Below, piece by piece: positions 1 through 8,706 of a stretch of DNA of 64,000 nucleotides; positions within the stretch are counted from its first letter, which is position 1; every line of letters begins with the position of its first letter. The position numbers and the translations under genes are program-made. The DNA lies in the NCBI GenBank assembly GCA_963732905.1, contig CAVTBM010000007.1:248001-312000 (forward strand), written 5' to 3'. Source of the DNA: DASQZK01 sp963732905 (GTDB lineage: Bacteria; Bacteroidota; Bacteroidia; Bacteroidales; GCA-2748055). Below the pieces are notes generated by a model that was not told the origin of the DNA, made no database searches, and saw nothing but the letters and a program-made list of their open reading frames with translations.

Positions 1-1245
1 TGGAGGGTGTTCCGCGACTATTTTATCAAGCTCGGCTTCCTGGATGGATTCTACGGTTTGGTCATCAGTGTGAATGCGGCCCATGAGACCTTTCTGAAAT
101 ATATTAAACTGCGGAACCTTTACAAAGAAAAGGCTGTTTCAGCAAGGAACCGGATATGTTTCTTCAATAGTGTGAAATCATGGGGCGGTGGTGAAAAATG
201 GCATCTGGATATTTCCAGGAAGTTATATTCGAAGGGATACCAAGTCATGCTGTTGTCACATCCGCATAGCGAACTCCACCGCAGAGCAGAAAAATCCGGC
301 ATCGATTACCGCGGGATCCGGGTATCGAATCTCTCCTTTCTCAACCCGTTTAAAATATTCCGCATATTCCATCTTCTCCGGAAGGAAAATGTAGGAACCA
401 TCATCCTTAACCTGTCGTCTGATCTGAAGGTGGCCGGAATAGCGGCGAAACTGGCGGGGGTAAGGAACATCATTTACCGCCGGGGAAGTGCCATTGCCAT
501 CCGGAATACATGGCTCAACCGCTTTCTCTATCGCGAAGTGGTCACGGATATCATTGCCAATTCTGAAGAAACCAGCCGCACCATCCTTCAGAATAACCAT
601 AAACTCGTGCCCAGGGAAAAGATCAAGATCATTTACAATGGTATCGACCTGGATATTTATGATCAACTGAAGAGAAAACCACTCTATACCAGGAAGAATG
701 GGGAAATCGTAATTGGAAATGCCGGCCGGTTGTCGGAAGAGAAAGGCCAGATCTACATGATCGAACTGGCAGCCAACCTGAAGAAGAAAGGGCTGAACTT
801 CAGGGTTATCATCGCGGGTACCGGGAAACTCAAGTCGAAACTCAGGAAATATGCCAGATCGCTGGATGTCGTAGATGAAGTGATATTTCTTGGCTTCGTG
901 GATAACATAAAAAATTTCACGACCAGCATCGACATCTTTGTCCTTACCTCTCTTTATGAAGGATTTGGCTACGTGCTGGTTGAAGCCATGGCAGAAAAAA
1001 AACCGGTCGTCGCTTTCGATATCCACAGCTCGGCAGAGATCATCCGTGACGGCGAAACCGGGTACCTGGTGGAGAAAGCGAATGTTGAAGATCTGACCCG
1101 GAGGATCGAACAGCTGATGTCGGACCAGAAACTAAGGAATGCAATGGGGGAGAAAGGCCGGCAGAGAGTTGAGGAAATCTTCACCTTCACAGAAACCCTT
1201 AGCAAGGTGGAAGCCCTTATCAGGAAAGGCATGGAAGTATTATAA
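1..1245 (+). CDS. Glycosyltransferase, GT2 C-terminal end fused to GT4 domain (5' partial)
   Basis: The frame is open from base 1, so the gene starts outside the window; a GTG at 7 is probably internal. The first ~36 residues (Arg-Asp-Tyr-Phe, then Leu-Gly-Phe-Leu-Asp-Gly, ending Phe-Leu-Lys-Tyr-x-Lys-Leu) resemble the C-terminal end of WaaE/KdtX-type GT2 lipopolysaccharide-core glucosyltransferases. From about residue 50 a complete GT4 (GT-B) enzyme follows: a glycine-rich WGGGEK loop for the acceptor side, NAGRLSEEKG starting the C-terminal Rossmann half, and the EGFGYVLVE (E-x7-E) nucleotide-sugar motif near residue 320. GT4 enzymes transfer sugars from NDP-sugars to lipid or LPS acceptors at the cytoplasmic face of the inner membrane. 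The next gene, convergent, is a lipid A-type acyltransferase, which fits envelope synthesis. The GT4 call is firm; the fusion is inferred from a short stretch. Confidence 0.85.
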   Translation, partial: WRVFRDYFIKLGFLDGFYGLVISVNAAHETFLKYIKLRNLYKEKAVSARNRICFFNSVKSWGGGEKWHLDISRKLYSKGYQVMLLSHPHSELHRRAEKSGIDYRGIRVSNLSFLNPFKIFRIFHLLRKENVGTIILNLSSDLKVAGIAAKLAGVRNIIYRRGSAIAIRNTWLNRFLYREVVTDIIANSEETSRTILQNNHKLVPREKIKIIYNGIDLDIYDQLKRKPLYTRKNGEIVIGNAGRLSEEKGQIYMIELAANLKKKGLNFRVIIAGTGKLKSKLRKYARSLDVVDEVIFLGFVDNIKNFTTSIDIFVLTSLYEGFGYVLVEAMAEKKPVVAFDIHSSAEIIRDGETGYLVEKANVEDLTRRIEQLMSDQKLRNAMGEKGRQRVEEIFTFTETLSKVEALIRKGMEVL

Positions 1246-1380
1246 GTCTAAGAAATCGAGGTCACCTTGTTCCTGTTGTAGGTCTCAAACAATGGAGCAA
1301 AAAGGTAAGCAGTGGCAAAATCCCTTCATCATGCTAACCTCCGGCTTTAAGGATAGCAACTTTGGATTTCCCTTTTCGGA

Positions 1381-2283
1381 TCATTCGGTGTATACTGCTT
1401 TTGGAATATATTTGGCCTTCTCGTGCTTCCACCGGTTATGCGTCCATAACCAGAATTCCGGATACTCCCTGATATTTTCCTCAAGAAGCTGGTGAAATCT
1501 CTCGGTGATTTCAAAGACGTCAGTCTTGTCCGGATCATCGAACATCGGAATGAACTCGACTTCATAATAGCCGCGCTTAACGGGAATAATTTTATAATAT
1601 ACCACAGCCAGTCCGAGCTTTTTGGAGATTTTTTCCGGACCGAGGATCACTGGCGTGTCCTGGTTCATGAAAGTTGTCCAGTGCTGGATCTGTGCCCATC
1701 GCGGCCTTTGATCGGAAAGAAACATGGTGAGGGTGGGAACGTGATCTTTGCTATACCGGCTTATAGATTTGAAAATTTTTTCCATGGCCACCGTCTCAAC
1801 ACCAAACCTCTCCCGGTTCCGCTTAATAAGCTGGTCAACGTAGGGATTATGTAATGGTTTGTAAATAGCCAGAATTTTATGCCGTAAAAATAAAGGCATA
1901 AGTGATGCCCATTCCCAATTGCCGTAATGCCCGAATATCAGGGCTATACTCTTTCCCTGCCTGAACAGTTCATTGCATACCTCAGGATTTCGGAATATAT
2001 ATCTTTTTTTAAGCTCCTCTTCTGAAAGAAAGATCGTTACAATGCCCTCAATTAAGGAATCGGAGAAGTGACGGTAAAATTTCCTGGCCGTTTGACGGAC
2101 CCGCTTCTCACTCCATTCCGGAAAGGAAAGCCTGAGATTTTTTAGGACAAGCTTTTTCCGGTATGGGATCAGATAATAAATGACAGGATTAAACATTCCC
2201 GAAAGGAAATAAAGAAACCGCAGGGGCAGGCGGGTTATTAGCCATAAAAGTCCGTACAGGAATAAAAATACAATCCGTTTCAT
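1381..2283 (-). CDS. Lysophospholipid/lipid A acyltransferase (LpxL/HtrB family)
   Basis: A 300-residue protein of the LpxL/LpxM/HtrB acyltransferase family, which adds secondary acyl chains to lipid A from acyl-ACP at the inner membrane. It has an N-terminal membrane anchor (residues ~3-30) and the catalytic HX4E signature as GHYGNWEW with His119. Length matches the family. It is convergent with the glycosyltransferase gene, about 135 bases away. Bacteroidota often hold several LpxL-like genes, some acting on other lipids such as aminolipids, so the exact substrate is not fixed. No hairpin was recognised in the convergent gap. Confidence 0.85.
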   Translation of the reverse strand: MKRIVFLFLYGLLWLITRLPLRFLYFLSGMFNPVIYYLIPYRKKLVLKNLRLSFPEWSEKRVRQTARKFYRHFSDSLIEGIVTIFLSEEELKKRYIFRNPEVCNELFRQGKSIALIFGHYGNWEWASLMPLFLRHKILAIYKPLHNPYVDQLIKRNRERFGVETVAMEKIFKSISRYSKDHVPTLTMFLSDQRPRWAQIQHWTTFMNQDTPVILGPEKISKKLGLAVVYYKIIPVKRGYYEVEFIPMFDDPDKTDVFEITERFHQLLEENIREYPEFWLWTHNRWKHEKAKYIPKAVYTE

Positions 2284-2503
2284 CTACATGGTTTTCGTTC
2301 CCAAAAATACAATTTTCACCGGATTAAGGGCAAAGATGACGATATGTTGTCAATGCACCGATCCTGGAGACTGTTCAGCCCGGATAGTCGTGTTTTGACC
2401 GGAAGATCCCGGTTTTTGCTTGAGCTAAATATCCTCTTTCTGCGTGGATCACATCTGACGGATTCATAAACATGCTTAAAAACATGTTTGTATTTTTTTT
2501 TGT

Positions 2504-2515
2504 TAAAACGATTTA
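2504..2515. promoter_or_regulatory. Imperfect LacI-type operator upstream of the lacI-family gene
   Basis: TAAAACGATTTA matches the perfect palindrome TAAAACGTTTTA found before fucI except for one mismatched pair, and keeps the central CG typical of LacI-family sites. It lies in the 343-base divergent gap 2284-2626 between the acyltransferase and the regulator gene. Just upstream, 2468-2489 has an inverted AAACATG/CATGTTT pair with a poly-T run after it. Autoregulation is inferred. Nothing else was recognised in this gap. Confidence 0.5.
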
Positions 2516-2626
2516 GCATATTTTTCGATGAATGAAAAGGAGGTGCAAAATACAAGCACAGCTTTATGCCGGAGGAGACAGGAGCAAGGATAATACCAGT
2601 CCATACAAGGTTGTAAACAGCAATCC

Positions 2627-3637
2627 ATGAAAAAGAGGGTTTCCATTAAAGACATTGCCAGCCGGCTGGGTGTTTCAACAACGCTGGTTTCCTTTGTTCT
2701 GAACGGCCAGGGTAAGGAAAAGAGGGTAAGTGCTGAGATGGTTGCGAAGATCATCAGCACAGCCAGGGAAATGCATTACAGTCCGAACCAGATTGCCCGG
2801 AGTTTGAGAAAAGGAGCCACCAATACCATCGGATTGATCGTGGCCGACATTGCCAATCCGTTTTTCGGCATCCTGGCCAGGACCATTGAGGATGAAGCCA
2901 TGAAACACGGATTTAACGTGATCATTGGCAGTTCGGACGAGAATATGGATAAATCCGCCGCACTTATTGATACTTTCCTCAACCGTCAGGTGGATGGTTT
3001 CATTATCGTTCCGGTTGAGGGAACGGAGAAACAGATCTCAAGCCTGCAACAGACAGAAATCCCTGTCGTCCTCGTCGACCGTTATTTCCCTGAGCTCAGA
3101 TCCGTAAGTCATGTTGTGCTGGATAATTACCAGGCTACCTTTGAATCTACGTCTTATCTCATCGGGAAAAAATACAGCCGTGTCAGTCTGATGGCTTATA
3201 ACTCCACCCTGATCCACATGAAAGAACGCATCCGCGGATATGAGGAAGCCATGAAGGCCAGTCATCTGGAGCAGAATATAAAGGTTGAAACCATACCCTA
3301 CACTTTTTCTGCAGGTGACATTGAGACGGCCGTTGACAGGCTGATCCATGACGCAGCCGGTACCGATGTTATTTTTTTCACCAACATGCTCATTGCCGTT
3401 GCCGGGCTGTACCAGATCCGGAAGTTGAAGATTAACATCCCCGGCAACCTGGCCATTCTTGGTTTTGATGAGAATGACGTCTTCAAATTTTTTAATCCCC
3501 AGGTGAGCTATGTCAGGCAGCCGCTCACCGGGATGGGTCTTGAAGCCATCCGGGTCCTTATGGATCTGATCAATGGTTCGGCCAAAACCACGCATGTGGA
3601 GCTAAAACATGAACTGGTCCTGCATGATTCATGCTGA
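2627..3637 (+). CDS. LacI-family transcriptional regulator of the fucose locus
   Basis: A 336-residue LacI/GalR regulator. Residues ~4-55 form the LacI helix-turn-helix and hinge (SIKDIASRLGVSTTLVSFVL, later HYSPNQIARSLRKG). From ~60 on comes the periplasmic-binding-protein-like effector domain (TIGLIVADIANPFF, VDGFIIVP, LAILGFDENDV). It starts 53 bases before the fucI start region, in the same direction as fucI, an unknown gene and fucP, so it is most likely their local repressor, with L-fucose, L-fuculose or a phosphorylated derivative as effector. This differs from the GntR-type FucR described for Bacteroides. Two operator-like palindromes, before its own gene and before fucI, support this role. 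Confidence 0.9.
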   Translation: MKKRVSIKDIASRLGVSTTLVSFVLNGQGKEKRVSAEMVAKIISTAREMHYSPNQIARSLRKGATNTIGLIVADIANPFFGILARTIEDEAMKHGFNVIIGSSDENMDKSAALIDTFLNRQVDGFIIVPVEGTEKQISSLQQTEIPVVLVDRYFPELRSVSHVVLDNYQATFESTSYLIGKKYSRVSLMAYNSTLIHMKERIRGYEEAMKASHLEQNIKVETIPYTFSAGDIETAVDRLIHDAAGTDVIFFTNMLIAVAGLYQIRKLKINIPGNLAILGFDENDVFKFFNPQVSYVRQPLTGMGLEAIRVLMDLINGSAKTTHVELKHELVLHDSC

Positions 3638-3661
3638 TCACAAAACGAAAAAATATAGGGC

Positions 3662-3673
3662 TAAAACGTTTTA
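3662..3673. promoter_or_regulatory. Perfect palindromic LacI-family operator before fucI
   Basis: TAAAACGTTTTA is a perfect 12-base palindrome with a central CG, the hallmark of LacI-family operators. It lies in the 52-base gap between the LacI gene and fucI, 16 bases before the fucI ATG. A half-site-like AAAACGAAAA occurs at 3642-3651. Binding here would block transcription into fucI and the two genes behind it. The palindrome is seen directly; which protein binds is inferred from its neighbour. Confidence 0.7.
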
Positions 3674-3689
3674 ATAAAATTACCTTATT

Positions 3690-5465
3690 ATGAAAGACAG
3701 ATTAATTGGAAGATTGCCTAAAGTAGGTATCCGGCCTGTCATCGACGGCAGGGAACATGGCGTACGTGAATCTCTTGAAGAACAAACCATGAATATGGCC
3801 CAGGCTGCAGCAAAGTTGATTGAAAGCCGGCTTAGATTTCCTCATGGTGAAAGGGTAGAGTGTGTTATCGCAGATACCACTATCGGCGGAGTAGCAGATG
3901 CTGCCCGCTGTGCTGAAAAGTTCGGGAGGGAAGGTGTTGGCGTATCGTTAACGGTTACACCATGCTGGTGTTACGGTACCGAGGTTATGGACACCAATCC
4001 GTTAACACCGAAAGCTATCTGGGGTTTTAACGGTACGGAACGGCCGGGTGCTGTGTACCTTGCAGCAGCAATTGCCGGATATTCACAAAAAGGGCTGCCC
4101 GTATACGGGATTTATGGCCAGGATGTGCAGGATGCGGGTGACCAGTCCGTTCCCGCTGACGTGATTGAAAAAATTATACGCTTTGTGAATGCCGGTCTGG
4201 CGGTGGCATACATGAAAGGAAAATCTTACCTGTCGCTGGGTTATACCTCAATGGGCATTGCCGGTTCAACGGTTGATGCCGAGTTTTTTCATGATTACCT
4301 GGGGATGCGAACCGAATTTGTTGAATCTGTCGAGTTGATCAGGAGGATGGAGCAGGGCGTATATGATCAGAAGGAATATTCCAGAGCTCTTGCCTGGGTT
4401 AAGGCCAAATGTAAGGAGGGTGCCGACAACAATCCGTCACCGTCTGACCGCAAACGCAAAGACTGGGAATGGGAAACCGTGGTGAAAATGACTCTGATTA
4501 TGAAGGACCTGATGATCGGTAACCCGGAGCTGGCGAAACTGGGCTTTGGAGAGGAAGCACGTGGGAGAAATGCCCTAGCCGGCGGTTTTCAGGGACAGCG
4601 CCAGTGGACTGATTATTACCCCAACGGGGATTTCAGTGAGACGATCCTGAATTCCTCCTTTGACTGGAACGGGATCCGGCAACCTTTCGTATTTGCTACC
4701 GAGAATGACAGTCTGAACGGCGTCTCCATGTTGTTCGGGCATCTGCTCACGAAAACAGCCCAGATCTTCTCCGACGTCCGCACATACTGGAGTCCTGATT
4801 CGGTAAAAAGAGTGACCGGACATACACTTACCGGCCTTTCCGCGGGTGGCTTTATCCACCTTATCAATTCCGGCTCGACCACTCTTGATGCCACGGCCCG
4901 CCAGCGTGATACGCAGGGTAACCCGGTCATGAAACCTTTCTGGGAGATTACTGAAGATGAAGCCGAACTGTGCCTTGCAAATACGAAATGGTGTCCGGCA
5001 AACCTTGAATATTTCAGGGGAGGCGGATATTCATCCCAGTTCAGGACGGCAGGACAGATGCCGGTAACCATGTCAAGGATCAATATCGTTAAGGGGCAGG
5101 GCCCGGTCCTTCAGCTGGCGGAAGGCTGGACAATCGAATTACCCGGTGAGGTTCATAAAGTCCTGGATCAGCGTACCGACCCTACCTGGCCAACTACCTG
5201 GTTTGTACCCAGAACAGGAGGAACAGGAGCCTTCCGTGATGTATACTCGGTAATGAACAACTGGGGAGCGAACCATGGGGCCATCAGCTACGGGCATATT
5301 GGCGCCGACCTGATCACCATGGCTTCCATGTTGCGGATCCCGGTTTTCATGCATAACGTCGGGGATGAGGAAATCTTCAGGCCAAACGTATGGAACTCTT
5401 TCGGTATGGAGAAGTATGGAGCCGACTATAGGGCATGTGCCAATTTCGGACCGCTGTACTTCTGA
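3690..5465 (+). CDS. fucI: L-fucose isomerase
   Basis: FucI (EC 5.3.1.25) converts L-fucose to L-fuculose in the cytoplasm, using Mn2+; the same enzyme can act on D-arabinose. The protein is 591 residues, the usual length, and begins MKDRLIGRLPKVGIRPVIDG as in the family. Glu338, Asp362 and His529 sit where the E. coli metal and catalytic ligands Glu337, Asp361 and His528 are expected, in the contexts ATENDS, FSDVRTYW and NHGAISYGH. It is the first gene of a run with the 395-residue unknown and fucP. The fuculose kinase (fucK) and aldolase (fucA) are not in this window. Confidence 0.96.
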   Translation: MKDRLIGRLPKVGIRPVIDGREHGVRESLEEQTMNMAQAAAKLIESRLRFPHGERVECVIADTTIGGVADAARCAEKFGREGVGVSLTVTPCWCYGTEVMDTNPLTPKAIWGFNGTERPGAVYLAAAIAGYSQKGLPVYGIYGQDVQDAGDQSVPADVIEKIIRFVNAGLAVAYMKGKSYLSLGYTSMGIAGSTVDAEFFHDYLGMRTEFVESVELIRRMEQGVYDQKEYSRALAWVKAKCKEGADNNPSPSDRKRKDWEWETVVKMTLIMKDLMIGNPELAKLGFGEEARGRNALAGGFQGQRQWTDYYPNGDFSETILNSSFDWNGIRQPFVFATENDSLNGVSMLFGHLLTKTAQIFSDVRTYWSPDSVKRVTGHTLTGLSAGGFIHLINSGSTTLDATARQRDTQGNPVMKPFWEITEDEAELCLANTKWCPANLEYFRGGGYSSQFRTAGQMPVTMSRINIVKGQGPVLQLAEGWTIELPGEVHKVLDQRTDPTWPTTWFVPRTGGTGAFRDVYSVMNNWGANHGAISYGHIGADLITMASMLRIPVFMHNVGDEEIFRPNVWNSFGMEKYGADYRACANFGPLYF

Positions 5466-5486
5466 TTCCCGGAGTAAAGGCAAACT

Positions 5487-6674
5487 GTGACCGGAGAAAC
5501 TATTGATACAAAGCAGATGAATAATTTTCCTGAAGGATCCTATGGCTATGATGCATCCTTTCTTAAAGATCATGGCATTTCGACTCTTGAACTGAGGGAT
5601 AAGGCGTCAGATTCCAGGGTACTGTTATCGCCCGGACTGCAGGGAAGGGTTATGACCAGCTCTTCCGGCGGCGATGAAGGCCGGAGCTACGGATGGATTA
5701 ACCATGAGCTGATACGGTCTGGTAAAATAAGTTCACAGTTCAACCCTTTCGGAGGTGAAGAACGGTTGTGGCTGGGGCCCGAGGGGGGACCTTTTTCCGT
5801 ATATTTCAAAGAAGGCGAAGAGCAGATCTTCGCTAACTGGAAAGTCCCCGGAGAGCTGGATACAATTGCCTTCGACACCATTGAAGCATCAGTGGAACAA
5901 GGCGTTTTCCAAAAATCTTTTTCCCTCGTCAATGCTTCTGGGACTAAAATGGAAACCGGCATCCGGAGAACGATACGGATTTTTTCACGCGATGAAGTGG
6001 CACAAGCCCTGAACGTCAGAATGGACGGATCGGTTCAGTGTGTCGGTTATGAATCGGATCAGATACTGACCAACACCGGCCGTGAAGACTGGAATTCCGG
6101 GACCGGATTTTTGTCGGTCTGGATGCTGGGGATGTTTAATCCTTCTGAGAAGGGCATCGTTTTTATCCCTTTCAGGAAGGGTAGCGGGAAGGAGAAAGGG
6201 AAGAAAGTCACGGATGACTATTTTGGCAGGGTACCATCAGACCGGCTGGTTGTGGGTGACGACATCCTGTTTTTCAAGACAGACGGAAAATTCCGGAGTA
6301 AGATAGGAATTCCTCCGGAAAGGGCTTCGTCCTATTGCGGAAGTTATGACCCTGTAAACCGGGCACTTACAATTCTCTGGTTTTCCTTGCCGGAGCATTC
6401 CTTAAAATATGTAAATTCGTTGTGGGGACCCCAGGAGGATACGTTAAGCGGGGATGCCGTCAATGCCTATAATGACGGGCCAAATGAAGACGGAGCGGTA
6501 ATGGGTCCCTTTTACGAGCTGGAAAGTTCATCACCGGCCGCCATGCTGAAAGCAGGTGAACAAATCCGGCACAGTCAGAGGATTTTTCATCTTACCGGTG
6601 ATGTCAGCCAGCTGGATCACATCACGAAAACACTTTTTGGTTTTATGATTAATGATTTAACCCGAGTTTTTTAA
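5487..6674 (+). CDS. Unknown protein of the fucose operon, sugar-epimerase-like (DUF6786-like)
   Basis: A 395-residue protein without signal peptide or membrane segments, between fucI and fucP. The GTG start at 5487 has GGAG about 13 bases upstream; the alternative ATG at 5517 lacks a site, and both give the same core. Features such as RVMTSSSGG near the N-terminus, FGGEERLWLGPEGG, and the late WGPQ and YELESSSPA look like the galactose-mutarotase/aldose-epimerase beta-sandwich group, and I associate this layout with the DUF6786 family of Bacteroidota. A role as fucose mutarotase or sugar-binding helper is an inference from position; no catalytic His/Glu pair could be assigned with confidence. 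Confidence 0.7.
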   Translation: MTGETIDTKQMNNFPEGSYGYDASFLKDHGISTLELRDKASDSRVLLSPGLQGRVMTSSSGGDEGRSYGWINHELIRSGKISSQFNPFGGEERLWLGPEGGPFSVYFKEGEEQIFANWKVPGELDTIAFDTIEASVEQGVFQKSFSLVNASGTKMETGIRRTIRIFSRDEVAQALNVRMDGSVQCVGYESDQILTNTGREDWNSGTGFLSVWMLGMFNPSEKGIVFIPFRKGSGKEKGKKVTDDYFGRVPSDRLVVGDDILFFKTDGKFRSKIGIPPERASSYCGSYDPVNRALTILWFSLPEHSLKYVNSLWGPQEDTLSGDAVNAYNDGPNEDGAVMGPFYELESSSPAAMLKAGEQIRHSQRIFHLTGDVSQLDHITKTLFGFMINDLTRVF

Positions 6675-6690
6675 TTTTATCTGAACATAC

Positions 6691-8130
6691 ATGGAAAATC
6701 ACCGAGTTATTCCGAGGGGCATCGTCTGGCCGTTCATACTGCTGACCTCCCTGTTTTTTGCCTGGGCGATCCCCAATAATATGACCGATACCATGCTCGC
6801 CGCATTTAAAAGGATTATGAGCCTGACAGATTCCAAGACAGCCTGGATCCAGGTGGCCTGTTACTTTTTCGGATATGGTTGTTTCGCTATTCCGGGAGCT
6901 CTGTTCATTAAAAGGTTTACCTATAAGGCAGGTGTTATGCTTGGTCTGGGGCTGTATGCTGCCGGAGCGTTTTTGTTTTATCCTGCCATGCTTATGTCGG
7001 GGGTGAATATTAATATCAGCTTCCTGATGTATCTGACCGCGATACTGGTACTTTTTGCCGGACTGTCGGTGCTGGAAACCTCCACCAATTCGTATGTCTA
7101 TGTTATCGGCCCGGCATCGACGGCCACCCAGCGGCTTAATTTCTCCCAGTCGTTTAACCCATTTGGAGCCATTACCGGGGTAGTTCTGAGCCAGGTATTC
7201 ATCCTGTCTCACCTGAATATCATGGGGGCAACCGAGAGAGCATCCATCACCCGTGAAGAGCTGGTCAAAATCCAGGGGCACGAACTCGATGCCGTCACCA
7301 TGACGTATATGACCGTTGGTCTGGTGATGGTCATTTTGCTGCTGATGATCCTTTTCACAAAAATGCCAAGACTGAAGGAAGAAGACAAGAGGCTCGATTT
7401 TGCGGGCACCTTTCGCAGGCTGATGAAAAACAAAAATTATAAATGGGGTGTTATCGCCCAGTTTTTTTATGTTGGCGCCCAGATTGCCGTGTGGTCCTTT
7501 ATCATCAGGTACGTCATGCAGCAGCTGCACTTCGACAGTATTATCGCTTCGATGGATCATCCGTCCACGGCTGATATCATTGCAAGACTGCGGGTTGTTG
7601 AACCTGTGGCAGCAACATTTTACAGTTTTATCGACTGGATCGGACTCGAACCTCTTCTTCCCAGGACGGCCGAGCAGGCAGGGGCTACCTATTATATCAT
7701 GTCCCTGATCCTTTTCGTCATCTTCAGGTTCATCTGTACCGGACTCATGAGGTTTATCAAGCCCAGGAACATCCTTACGACACTTGCACTTGTGGCTTTT
7801 ATCCTGGGCATCATAGCCATTTATTCCAATGGATTTGCGGGTGTTTATGCCCTCATGGGTATTTCAGCCTGTATGTCGCTGATGTTCCCCACCATCTATG
7901 GACTCGGTGTTACCGGTCTGGGTGAGGACACCAAAATAGGCGGATCGGGTATGGTCATGGCTATTGCGGGAGCGGCGGTGCTGACGCAGATCCAGGGCAT
8001 TGTTTCGGATGAAGCCGGGAGTATTAAACTGGCCTATTGGGTACCGTCCATTGCCTTTCTGATCATTGCGTATTACAGCGCTGTCGTGGTCAGAAAAAGA
8101 GAGGTTAAACCTGTGACGGAAACGGCCTGA
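6691..8130 (+). CDS. fucP: L-fucose:H+ symporter
   Basis: FucP is a major facilitator superfamily permease that brings L-fucose in with a proton across the inner membrane. The 479-residue protein has about 12 hydrophobic segments. The N-terminal FFAWAIPNNMTDTM motif includes Asp33, and GLSVLETSTNSY includes Glu129; these correspond to the Asp46 and Glu135 needed for proton coupling in E. coli FucP. NFSQSFNPFGAITG is also typical of FucP-type permeases. It is longer than E. coli FucP (438), mainly through a loop at about residues 280-320. Last gene of the fuc run, 16 bases after the previous gene. Confidence 0.95.
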   Translation: MENHRVIPRGIVWPFILLTSLFFAWAIPNNMTDTMLAAFKRIMSLTDSKTAWIQVACYFFGYGCFAIPGALFIKRFTYKAGVMLGLGLYAAGAFLFYPAMLMSGVNINISFLMYLTAILVLFAGLSVLETSTNSYVYVIGPASTATQRLNFSQSFNPFGAITGVVLSQVFILSHLNIMGATERASITREELVKIQGHELDAVTMTYMTVGLVMVILLLMILFTKMPRLKEEDKRLDFAGTFRRLMKNKNYKWGVIAQFFYVGAQIAVWSFIIRYVMQQLHFDSIIASMDHPSTADIIARLRVVEPVAATFYSFIDWIGLEPLLPRTAEQAGATYYIMSLILFVIFRFICTGLMRFIKPRNILTTLALVAFILGIIAIYSNGFAGVYALMGISACMSLMFPTIYGLGVTGLGEDTKIGGSGMVMAIAGAAVLTQIQGIVSDEAGSIKLAYWVPSIAFLIIAYYSAVVVRKREVKPVTETA

Positions 8131-8137
8131 TACATAA

Positions 8138-8183
8138 CGGGGATACAACCTTCAAAGAATCGCCCCTGAATGTTGTATCCCCG
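8138..8183. terminator. Strong hairpin after fucP
   Basis: CGGGGATACAAC (8138-8149) and GTTGTATCCCCG (8172-8183) form a perfect 12-bp stem with a 22-base loop, eight bases after the fucP stop. No T-run follows on either side, so it may act as an mRNA 3'-end stabiliser or as a barrier rather than a classical rho-independent terminator. Confidence 0.6.
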
Positions 8184-8205
8184 GATACTTTGTGATTGGC
8201 TGCGT

Positions 8206-8565
8206 TTATTCAGACTTCCTCATATTCATAATAAGGAAGTACAAAAGAAATCCGGCAGCAATTAAGACGAGTTCAATGCCAAAGACGAGTGGAGCACCTT
8301 CAGTATTCAGAATCCATGGCATCGTCGTTTTCGAGAGTATCGTTATCAGGATCAGACCGGCACCTGCCAGAAAAGTGACGAGTCCCCATTTCAGGGTAGG
8401 GTAGCGGTTTTCTTCCCTGCTTTCTTCCCGCTGGGCCAGAATTTCTGCTTTATCAATGTGACCCATTTTAATGACCTTCCTCTTTAAAAGGAAATCCGTA
8501 AATGCTTTAAGAATCTGGTAAATCGCATAAAACACGATTGCTGTAGTTAATACTTCTCCGTACAT
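8206..8565 (-). CDS. Small membrane protein, DUF6249-like
   Basis: A 119-residue protein with three predicted membrane segments: residues ~5-25, ~62-80 and ~92-112, with a charged cytoplasmic stretch (KAEILAQREESREENRYP) between the first two. I associate this pattern with the DUF6249 family, found in Bacteroidota beside ECF sigma factors. Here too it is divergent from an ECF sigma gene, about 140 bases away. Its role is unknown; a link to membrane sensing by the sigma factor is an inference from position. Confidence 0.7.
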   Translation of the reverse strand: MYGEVLTTAIVFYAIYQILKAFTDFLLKRKVIKMGHIDKAEILAQREESREENRYPTLKWGLVTFLAGAGLILITILSKTTMPWILNTEGAPLVFGIELVLIAAGFLLYFLIMNMRKSE

Positions 8566-8706
8566 GACAGTAAATTTTAATTTGGTGAATCTGTTTGTTG
8601 AAACATTTGTCGATGGCGACGGAAAAATGTTGCAGAATTATTCCTGTTTGTTAAAAAAGGGCTGTAATTTGCAACAAAATGCTTTTCGGTTTCGACTCAT
8701 AAAATA

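Noticed and set aside
256..1026. Long minus-strand frame of 256 codons inside the glycosyltransferase gene
   Set aside because: It is the complement of clear GT4 motifs and its translation has no family-like pattern.
6649..7560. Minus-strand frame of 303 codons opposite fucP
   Set aside because: His/Gln-rich shadow translation of a membrane protein gene; fucP is certain.
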